Origin: CAJQGY01 sp905478015
Lineage (GTDB): Bacteria > Pseudomonadota > Gammaproteobacteria > Magnimaribacterales > D2472
Reading direction: 5' to 3'
Length of the DNA stretch: 64,000 nt
NCBI GenBank assembly: GCA_943788365.1
Contig: CALSPZ010000001.1
Span: 124,001-188,000 of the forward strand
The notes under the pieces are model-generated. The model had not been told where the DNA came from. It was given only the letters and a program-made list of their open reading frames with translations, and did not search any database. Positions 17,508 through 25,059 of this stretch are shown here, piece by piece (the stretch's first letter is position 1; each line of letters begins with the position of its first letter). Both the position numbers and the translations under genes were made by a program.

Positions 17508-17868
17508 ATTTTTATTCTTATTCTTTATCTCTTTCACTTTATTGGCTGAGTCTTACTATGATTTTCAGAATGATGAAGATGAAAAAAGATTCTTTAATTT
17601 AATAAAGGAAATAAGGTGTCCCAAATGTACAAGTGGGTCTTTAGCTAGCTCAAATGCTCCTGTATCAGAAGACTTAAAAAAAATAATTGCTGAGATGATT
17701 GAAGATAATAAATCTAATGAAGATATTAAGAGCTATATATCTGATAGATTTGGGAAAGAGACTCTATATGACACCCCCATAGAACCAAAGACTTATGCAC
17801 TTTGGTATTCACCATTCATATTTCTTCTTGTTTGCTTGATGATTTTCTTTTTTAGGAAAAAAGCCTAG
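17497..17868 (+). CDS. ccmH: Cytochrome c maturation protein CcmH (short form)
   Basis: 123 residues: a signal peptide or anchor, the redox motif IRCPKCTSGSLASSNAPVS (family LRCxxC with the conserved SNAP-like sequence), DLKKIIAEMIEDNKSNEDIKSYISDRFG, and a C-terminal membrane helix. This is the N-terminal CcmH domain alone; the TPR part found in E. coli CcmH would be a separate CcmI, which matches the following gene. Confidence 0.92.
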   Translation: MLNKFLFLFFISFTLLAESYYDFQNDEDEKRFFNLIKEIRCPKCTSGSLASSNAPVSEDLKKIIAEMIEDNKSNEDIKSYISDRFGKETLYDTPIEPKTYALWYSPFIFLLVCLMIFFFRKKA

Positions 17869-18647
17869 TGTACATTTACTTTTTATTAACTATTTTTGCT
17901 TTTTTACCTTTTGGAGCATATCTTCTTTCGCAAAAAACAAAAAATAAAGGCCTTGTTCTTGGTTTTTCTTTTTTTTATCTTCTGGCATGTTTATTAATTT
18001 ACACGGGAAATTTTTACAGCTCAAACCCATATCAACTAAAAGAAGTTAATAAAAAAATAATTCAAAAAATATCTTCTGATGAGCCTATTGAGATTAACCT
18101 ATACAATGAATTAACAGTATTTTCTGAAAAGAACCTTTCAAAAAATTGGATCCAACCTTATCTTTTAAATGCACTATCGCTAAAGAGCTTTAATTCAGCA
18201 GAAAGTCTTATATCTATTGCCGAAGATATTTACAGCGAGCCAAAAGAAAAGGTAATTTTCTATTCCATGTATACACTATTAAGAGATACAAGATTTCCAC
18301 TCTATTCTGAAGCGCGTTTGGATATAACATCAAGCCACCCCACCAACTGTAATCAAAATTCTTCTAGGGTAAGACTAGATATTGTAGATGGCCCAGGGGT
18401 GCCAATTGCAGAAAACTCTTTTTTAAATACCAGCGAATATTCTTTATCTAATAAAAACTCATTAATTCCAGGTTTTGATATTGCATCAGCGCTTCTAAAT
18501 AATGAGTCTATAGAAATTTTTATTGATTTAAATTGCAAAGATAATAGCGAAATTTATCAATTTAATTCTATATTTATTTTTGATCCAAACTCACCATTAA
18601 ATACTTATAAAATTAACTTAAATGATTGGTCTAAAAGGAAACAATAG
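17868..18647 (+). CDS. CcmI-like protein, divergent
   Basis: 259 residues from a GTG that overlaps the ccmH stop by one base. Two N-terminal membrane helices are followed by a periplasmic region with no clear TPR repeat and a beta-rich C-terminal half (ARLDITSSHPTNCN...VRLDIVDG) like the C-terminal domain of CcmI. Position in the operon and topology suggest CcmI, the apocytochrome chaperone, but sequence support is weak. Confidence 0.55.
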   Translation: MYIYFLLTIFAFLPFGAYLLSQKTKNKGLVLGFSFFYLLACLLIYTGNFYSSNPYQLKEVNKKIIQKISSDEPIEINLYNELTVFSEKNLSKNWIQPYLLNALSLKSFNSAESLISIAEDIYSEPKEKVIFYSMYTLLRDTRFPLYSEARLDITSSHPTNCNQNSSRVRLDIVDGPGVPIAENSFLNTSEYSLSNKNSLIPGFDIASALLNNESIEIFIDLNCKDNSEIYQFNSIFIFDPNSPLNTYKINLNDWSKRKQ

Positions 18648-18680
18648 TTTAATATAAGTAGTTGTTAACAACTAATAAAA

Positions 18681-21668
18681 ATGCAGCTTAAACACATAAA
18701 ACTAGCGGGTTTTAAGAGTTTCGTAGACCCAACCAAAATAGGGTTTCCTACGAATTTAGTTGGTGTTGTCGGTCCAAATGGTTGTGGAAAATCCAATGTA
18801 ATTGATGCAGTTAGATGGGTCCTTGGAGAGCTATCTGCAAAGAATCTTCGTGGTGAATCCATGGTTGATGTAATATTCAATGGCACAGACTCCAGAAAGC
18901 CATCAGGTCAGTGCAGTATTGAACTTCTATTTGATAATTCTAGTGGAAAGATTGGAGGAGAGTATGCATCTTTTAATGAGATATCAATCAAAAGAGTTAT
19001 GACAAGAGATGCACAGTCCACTTACTTTATTAACAACACAAAATGTCGAAGAAAAGATGTTCAGGATATATTCCTAGGCACTGGATTAGGTCCAAGCTCT
19101 TATGCGATTATCGAGCAGGGCATGGTTAGTAAATTAGTGAGTGCTAAGCCTGAAGAATTAAGAACTCATATTGAAGAAGCAGCAGGAGTTTCCAAGTATA
19201 GAGAGAGAAGAAGAGAAACAGAATCAAGAATAAAGAAAACAAAAGAAAATTTATCTAGGGTTAATGATATAAGAGATGAAATTGCAAGATTGATAAAAAG
19301 ATTAGAAAATCAAGCAAATGCAGCAGAGAAATATAACTCTCTAAAAGAAGAAGAGTCTGTAAATAAATTTGATACTGCTATTCTATTGTCACTTCAAGCC
19401 AAAGAAGGTAGAGATAAATTTCAAAAGCAGTTAGATGGCCATAAAAGAGACTTGTTGATAAAAGAGGCTGAGGCTGAGACAAAACAATCTCAGATAGATG
19501 AGTTTAGAACACAGAATGAATCAGTTGTAACAGCTTATGAGAATGCTCAAAAGAACTTTTATTCAATAGGAGCAGAGATAGCAAAACATGAAGCTAATTT
19601 AAAAAATATAAATAGAGATGAGATAAGCAATAGAACTAATTTAGAGAGAGCAATAAAAGGCTTTCAGGAAGCATCAAAAAAAGAAGCTGCATTCAAAGAT
19701 CTGAGCCCAAGAGAAAAAGAGTTAAAGTTAAATATATCTATTATAAAAGCTCTTGAGGCTTCTAAGAATATAGAGAGCATAACCCTCCAAATCAAACCTC
19801 TTCAAAATAATAGTGCAAATAAACTTAAAGAAGTGGAAGAGTTTCAAAATAAAATTAATATTATAAATAATGACAATATCTCTCTACTGCAAAACCTAGA
19901 AAATTCACAAAAAGAATCTTATGAAATTAATGCAGTCATAAAGAGCTTAAAAGATAATATTGAAAGAAATTACTCTATAGAATCAAAAACAAAATCAAAT
20001 TTAGATACAGCAAAGAATAATTATGCAGATGCTCTAGAAAAAGAGAAAAACCTAGACAATCTAAGTCCTAAAGAAAAGGCAATGCATGTCTTAGATAGCA
20101 TCATAAACGCATTAAATGAACTCAATATCAGCAAAGGTGGCTTGAAAGATAAGGCTGCCGAATTAAAGGGCTTGTTAAAAGACATACTGCAAATAGCTTC
20201 AGCTCAATCAAAGTCTTTAACAGATCAGTTTCTGAATCGACAGGAAGAATTAGAAGCACTCTTAAAACATACACGCAATGATATAAATAAAACAGAAAAA
20301 GAACTCAAAGAACATGAATCAAACAAAATAAAAATTGATTCTAATTTAGAAAAGTTAAAAACAAATAAGAGTGATTTCGATAATAAAATTAAAGATATAG
20401 AAGAAGCAAAGACAAAGGTATCACTTGAGCTTAGAGCCATAGATTCTGAAATTAATAAATATAAGTTAGATTTAAGAACTTATGAAATTAACCTAGAAAA
20501 TGCTTCAAGCGCATTATCTAGGGCTGATATAAGCATTTCTGATCTTAACGTGACTGAATACGAGGGAATGGACTTAGATCTTCTTGAGAACTCGCTTAAT
20601 GAAGTGCAAACAAATATTTCTAAACTAGGAAATCTTAACTTTGCTTCACCAGAAGAGTACAAGCAAAGACAATCTGAGCTTGAATCACTAATAAATTCTG
20701 CACAGCTTGAAAAAAATTCAATTGAGAGTCTAATGTCTGAGCTTGTCCAGAAAAGCTCTGAATCTGAATCTGTTTTGCTAGATATTCGACAAAAACAGTC
20801 TCATTTTAATGAAAGCCTTAGAGAGCTTGAAGGTAAAAAACAACTTGCATTGGTTGATGTAAAAAATATTACAGAAAAGATAACTGATACTAGGTTAGAG
20901 CTAAAAACCTATGAAATTAATTTAGATAATGCTAATGAACAAATAAATAAATCAGGTTTAAAAGTTAGCGATATTGATTATGAAAAGTATCGAGATATGG
21001 AAGTCTCTAAATTACAAGATAATTTGGCTTTGATACAATCAAAAATTATTAGACTAGGCGCGATTAATTTAGCTGCTCCAGATGAAATTTCTGCTGAAGC
21101 AAAAAGAAAAGAAGAGCTTGATATACAGTATGAAGATCTAACAAGCGCTTTAGATAAGCTGTCTTCAGCAATTAAAACTATTGATAACGAGACAAAATCA
21201 ATGTTTAAAAATAGCTTTGATGCAGTAAACACAAGAATAAAAGAAGTTTTCCCAAAATTATTTGGAGGCGGTTTCGCTGAGCTTACCTTAACTGATGACG
21301 ATCCTTTAAATGCAGGAGTTGTTTTAATGGCAAGACCACCAGGAAAAAAGAATTCCTCAATTTCTCAGTTATCAGGAGGAGAAAAAGCTTTAACAGCACT
21401 TTCTTTGGTTTTCTCGATCTTTGAGCTTAATCCTGCACCATTTTGCATGCTAGATGAAGTAGATGCACCACTCGATGATCTAAACACATTGAGATTTATT
21501 AATATGGTAGAAGAGATGTCAAAAGATGTTCAGTTCATATTCATTACACACAACAAGGTCTCAATGGAAAAAAGTGACTATCTTATGGGCGTAACCATGC
21601 AAGAACCAGGGGTGTCTAGACTTGTTTCAGTCGATATGAACCAAGCACTTGAGTTTGTTGAGTCTTAG
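18681..21668 (+). CDS. smc: SMC-type chromosome segregation ATPase lacking a recognisable hinge
   Basis: 995 residues against about 1150-1190 for ordinary bacterial SMC. The head is canonical: Walker A GPNGCGKSN at 31-39, signature LSGGEKA from 897 and Walker B CMLDEVDAPLDD from 922. The interior is nearly all coiled coil. No stretch resembling the roughly 180-residue globular hinge is visible; the middle (461-515) looks like helices with one ISKGG turn. Two internal duplications are visible: LSPREKE at 341 and LSPKEKA at 461, and a 143-residue repeat (TYEINLEN near 600 and TYEINLDN near 743) that doubles the LG-x-x-N-x-A/L joint motif before the C-terminal head. Followed one base later by zipA. 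Confidence 0.92.
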   Translation: MQLKHIKLAGFKSFVDPTKIGFPTNLVGVVGPNGCGKSNVIDAVRWVLGELSAKNLRGESMVDVIFNGTDSRKPSGQCSIELLFDNSSGKIGGEYASFNEISIKRVMTRDAQSTYFINNTKCRRKDVQDIFLGTGLGPSSYAIIEQGMVSKLVSAKPEELRTHIEEAAGVSKYRERRRETESRIKKTKENLSRVNDIRDEIARLIKRLENQANAAEKYNSLKEEESVNKFDTAILLSLQAKEGRDKFQKQLDGHKRDLLIKEAEAETKQSQIDEFRTQNESVVTAYENAQKNFYSIGAEIAKHEANLKNINRDEISNRTNLERAIKGFQEASKKEAAFKDLSPREKELKLNISIIKALEASKNIESITLQIKPLQNNSANKLKEVEEFQNKINIINNDNISLLQNLENSQKESYEINAVIKSLKDNIERNYSIESKTKSNLDTAKNNYADALEKEKNLDNLSPKEKAMHVLDSIINALNELNISKGGLKDKAAELKGLLKDILQIASAQSKSLTDQFLNRQEELEALLKHTRNDINKTEKELKEHESNKIKIDSNLEKLKTNKSDFDNKIKDIEEAKTKVSLELRAIDSEINKYKLDLRTYEINLENASSALSRADISISDLNVTEYEGMDLDLLENSLNEVQTNISKLGNLNFASPEEYKQRQSELESLINSAQLEKNSIESLMSELVQKSSESESVLLDIRQKQSHFNESLRELEGKKQLALVDVKNITEKITDTRLELKTYEINLDNANEQINKSGLKVSDIDYEKYRDMEVSKLQDNLALIQSKIIRLGAINLAAPDEISAEAKRKEELDIQYEDLTSALDKLSSAIKTIDNETKSMFKNSFDAVNTRIKEVFPKLFGGGFAELTLTDDDPLNAGVVLMARPPGKKNSSISQLSGGEKALTALSLVFSIFELNPAPFCMLDEVDAPLDDLNTLRFINMVEEMSKDVQFIFITHNKVSMEKSDYLMGVTMQEPGVSRLVSVDMNQALEFVES

Positions 21669-21669
21669 A

Positions 21670-22317
21670 ATGCAGAATAATATTGAAATATATTTAATTG
21701 GTTTATCAGTATTGATTGTTCTAATCATGATATTTGTTTTTATCAAAAAAATATCATCAAATGGTGATCTTAAGGTAAAAATAGAACCTGTTATTGATGA
21801 GCTAGAGCCAAATGATAATTTTAACGATGAAAGTATTCAGTTAAAGTCACAAAGCTCATTTGATTTTGATCAAAATTCTAACAATGATGTGATTGAGGAT
21901 GACCAAGAATTAGCCATTCTTAATCTTATATCAATTGATAAGACTAACTTTGATATAGATCAATTATTTGGTTTTATGTCTAACTGTAATGCAAGCCTAA
22001 AACATGGTTTTTTTGTCCTTAAAGATTTTAGAGGCAATGAACTTTTTAGAGTTGCAAATGCATTAAGTCCAGGAACATTTGAAGAAAACTGTAATACCTT
22101 TGCTGTCGTAATTGCCACTAATTTAAGTAATGGAGATGATCCTCTTCAAACCTTTAGAGAAATGTTAAATTTTGCATATAGTTTCTCTGAAAAATTTCAT
22201 GCAAATATTTGTGACAGTGAAAGGGCCCCAATCACAAAACAGATGATCTCTCATATAGAATCTAAAGCTCAAGAGATAATGAGACTTAAACAGTTAAACT
22301 CTTTTAATCAGGAGTAA
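21670..22317 (+). CDS. zipA: Cell division protein ZipA
   Basis: About 215 residues from the ATG at 21670, one base after the smc stop. One N-terminal membrane helix (ending FVFIKKI) leads into an acidic linker and a C-terminal ZipA domain (DKTNFDIDQLFGFMSNCNASLKHGFFVLKDF ... PGTFEE ... AVVIATNLSNGDDPLQTFREML). ZipA anchors FtsZ to the inner membrane. The gene order smc-zipA-ligA is common in gammaproteobacteria and supports the call. A longer frame exists upstream but would overlap smc. Confidence 0.88.
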   Translation: MQNNIEIYLIGLSVLIVLIMIFVFIKKISSNGDLKVKIEPVIDELEPNDNFNDESIQLKSQSSFDFDQNSNNDVIEDDQELAILNLISIDKTNFDIDQLFGFMSNCNASLKHGFFVLKDFRGNELFRVANALSPGTFEENCNTFAVVIATNLSNGDDPLQTFREMLNFAYSFSEKFHANICDSERAPITKQMISHIESKAQEIMRLKQLNSFNQE

Positions 22318-22319
22318 CT

Positions 22320-24473
22320 TTGAAAACTGAAGGCTATGAAAAACTCAAAAATTCAATAAGAAAGCATGACTATAATTACTACGTTAAAGATGATCCAGAC
22401 ATATCAGATCATGAATATGACGAGCTTTTTAGAAAGCTTTTAGAGATTGAAAAAGACTACCCTGATTTAATTACTCAAGACTCTCCCTCACAAAGAGTTG
22501 GTATCACACCAGAAACTGGTTTTGTTTCATACTCTCACAAGAAGCAAATGCTATCTCTTTCAAATGTCTTTTCTCCAGATGAGTTGAAAGAATTTTTTAC
22601 ACGAATTAAAAAAAGAATCATTGATATAGATAATTTTGATATTTTATGCGAGCCAAAAATGGATGGGGCAGCTGTATCATTGATATACGAGAATGGCTTG
22701 TTAGTTAAGGGCATTACTAGAGGTGACGGGACAACTGGAGAGGATGTAACATCAAATATAAAGACTATTAAATCAATACCTCAAAAACTACTACCTTCAA
22801 CCTCAATCAATATACCAAAATATCTTGAGATTAGAGGTGAAATATATATTTCAAAAAAAGATTTTAGCAATTTAAACAACAGCGCTAAAAAAAATGAAGA
22901 AAAAGTTTTCGCTAATCCTAGAAATGCTGCAGCTGGATCTCTTAGGCAATTAGATCCTGCAATTACTGCAAGAAGACCGCTTTCCTTTATTGCTCATGGA
23001 TATGGAGATTGTGAGGGTATAGAAATAAAAAGCCTAAATGACTTTTTTAATAAAATATCACAGTTAGGCATACCAACAAACAACTTAAATAAATTAGTTA
23101 ACAACATGGAATCTTGCCTTTCATACTACAAAAACATTCTCAAAAATCGAGAAAAAATTCCATTTGATATTGATGGAGTTGTTTACAAAGTTAATGATTT
23201 TAAACTCCAAGACAGAATTGGCTTTATATCACGCTCGCCACGCTGGGCAATTGCTCATAAATTTCCTGCTGAAGAGGCATCAACTCTTATTGAGGATATT
23301 AATTTTCAAATAGGAAGAACTGGTATTCTTACTCCTGTTGCTAGACTAAAACCTGTAAGGGTTGCTGGCGTGGTTGTAAGTAATTGCACCTTGCACAATA
23401 TAGATGAGCTTGAAAGATTGGATCCTAGAGTAGGTGATCAGGTAATAATTAGAAGGGCTGGAGATGTAATTCCACAAATAGTTAAAGTTAATGTCTCCAA
23501 AAGAGAAGATAACTCTCAAAAAGTTAAAATTCCATCAACCTGTCCATCATGTGGCTCTGAAATAATTCAAGAAAATGCATCTGATTGGGGAGTGCACGAT
23601 GATAAAAAGCAAGTAAAAATAAAAACATTTGGAAGCAAGATAGAAGCAAGTTACTTTATTCAATCTAATCCAGAAAGATATAAATTAAAAGAAATTATAA
23701 ACAAAGCAGCATTTATCAAGTGTTCATCGGATTTTACATGTCCAGAAATTTTAAAAGGCAGCCTAACTCACTTTGTGTCAAGAAAAGCTTTTGATATAGA
23801 CGGTTTGGGACAAGAAATAATTAGTACGCTTATAAAGCTTAATTATATAAAAGATCAATCAGATATTTTTAAACTTTTAAATCACAAAGATGAGCTAGAG
23901 AATTTAGATGGTTTTGGAAAGAAGTCAATTGGCAATCTGCTTTCGTCAATAAAAGAATCTAGATCTGTAGACTTATCAAAGCTAATATACTCACTTGGCA
24001 TACCCGAGGTTGGGGAAGCGACTTCTCGAAATCTTGCAAATGCTTTTCTTGAATTTGATAAGGTGCAATACGCAACATTCAAAGATCTAATTGATTTAGA
24101 TGACATTGGATCAAAAGTAGCAGCCAATATTATCAAATATTTCCAAGATCCATTTATTACATCTTTGCTTGTGCGACTATTACCTGAGCTTGATGTAAAG
24201 CCAATTGAACAGCTATCAGATAAAGATACACCTCTCAAAGGATATCAGATTGTTCTTACTGGAAAACTTTCAAAGTATTCTAGAGACGAACTTAAAGAAA
24301 ATTTAATTAATCTTGGAGCAAAAGTTAGCTCAAGTGTTTCAAAGAAAACTACTATTGTCATAGCTGGAGAGAATGCAGGAACTAAGTTGAAAAAAGCAAA
24401 TGACTTAGGTATAAATATAATCAATGAAGATAACTATGCTAATTTCTTAAATGAACCGTCAAAATATATTTAA
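22320..24473 (+). CDS. ligA: NAD-dependent DNA ligase, with an insertion in the zinc finger
   Basis: 717 residues from a TTG start preceded by AGGAG. Domain order is normal: Ia, the adenylation domain with Lys113 in CEPKMDG, OB fold, zinc finger, HhH repeats and C-terminal BRCT. Zinc ligands are Cys408, Cys411, Cys468 and Cys474. E. coli LigA has Cys408, 411, 426 and 432, so 42 extra residues sit between the second and third ligands. That insertion is lysine-rich and ends with NKAAFIKC. The enzyme seals nicks in replication and repair. The 3' end overlaps the next gene by 23 bases. Confidence 0.95.
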   Translation: MKTEGYEKLKNSIRKHDYNYYVKDDPDISDHEYDELFRKLLEIEKDYPDLITQDSPSQRVGITPETGFVSYSHKKQMLSLSNVFSPDELKEFFTRIKKRIIDIDNFDILCEPKMDGAAVSLIYENGLLVKGITRGDGTTGEDVTSNIKTIKSIPQKLLPSTSINIPKYLEIRGEIYISKKDFSNLNNSAKKNEEKVFANPRNAAAGSLRQLDPAITARRPLSFIAHGYGDCEGIEIKSLNDFFNKISQLGIPTNNLNKLVNNMESCLSYYKNILKNREKIPFDIDGVVYKVNDFKLQDRIGFISRSPRWAIAHKFPAEEASTLIEDINFQIGRTGILTPVARLKPVRVAGVVVSNCTLHNIDELERLDPRVGDQVIIRRAGDVIPQIVKVNVSKREDNSQKVKIPSTCPSCGSEIIQENASDWGVHDDKKQVKIKTFGSKIEASYFIQSNPERYKLKEIINKAAFIKCSSDFTCPEILKGSLTHFVSRKAFDIDGLGQEIISTLIKLNYIKDQSDIFKLLNHKDELENLDGFGKKSIGNLLSSIKESRSVDLSKLIYSLGIPEVGEATSRNLANAFLEFDKVQYATFKDLIDLDDIGSKVAANIIKYFQDPFITSLLVRLLPELDVKPIEQLSDKDTPLKGYQIVLTGKLSKYSRDELKENLINLGAKVSSSVSKKTTIVIAGENAGTKLKKANDLGINIINEDNYANFLNEPSKYI

Positions 24474-25059
24474 AGTATTATTTGTACTAATAATAACATC
24501 TGCATGTGCGGCAACGCCTCCAGAAAATCCTGATAATATTTGCCTAATCTTTGAAGAGAAGAGAAGTTGGTATAAGGCTGCTATACAGACACAAAAAAGA
24601 TGGAAAATTCCTCCACATGTTCTTATGGCAGTAGTGTTTCAAGAATCAAGTTTTGATTCTAATGCAAAGCCAGAAAGAGAAAAAATTCTTGGTTTCATAC
24701 CCTGGAAAAGACCTTCTTCAGCTAAAGGTTATTCTCAGGCACTAACAAATACATGGGATGACTATAAGGATGAAACGGGAAATTCAAGAGCTAGTAGAAA
24801 TAGCTTTAAAGATTCTGCAGATTTTATTGGCTGGTATGCAAGCAAAGGTTACTACCAAGGTTTTGACAAGAAGGATGCTAGGTCTTTTTATTTAGCCTAT
24901 CACGAAGGCTATGGCGGATTTAAAAAAAGAACTTATAGAAAAAAACAATGGTTAATTAAAGTAGCTGATAGAGTTCAACTAAGATCAGGCAGATATGAGG
25001 CTCAATACTGGAAATGTTCAGAGGAACTTAAGAAAAAGCGCTTTTTTTTCTTTGGTTAG
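24451..25059 (+). CDS. Lipoprotein with lytic-transglycosylase-like (SLT) domain
   Basis: 202 residues. The lipobox ITSAC puts the lipidated Cys at about residue 19. The segment PPHVLMAVVFQESSFDSNAKP is the SLT active-site helix with the catalytic Glu followed by Ser, and AKGYSQALTNTWDDY, YLAYHEGYGGF match the rest of a small goose-lysozyme-like fold. It probably cleaves or remodels peptidoglycan at the inner face of the outer membrane. The start overlaps ligA and the end is convergent with the protease gene. Confidence 0.75.
   Translation: MNRQNIFKVLFVLIITSACAATPPENPDNICLIFEEKRSWYKAAIQTQKRWKIPPHVLMAVVFQESSFDSNAKPEREKILGFIPWKRPSSAKGYSQALTNTWDDYKDETGNSRASRNSFKDSADFIGWYASKGYYQGFDKKDARSFYLAYHEGYGGFKKRTYRKKQWLIKVADRVQLRSGRYEAQYWKCSEELKKKRFFFFG

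Noticed and set aside
23882..24238. A 118-codon minus-strand frame inside ligA
   Set aside because: Antisense to the HhH region of ligA; a shadow.
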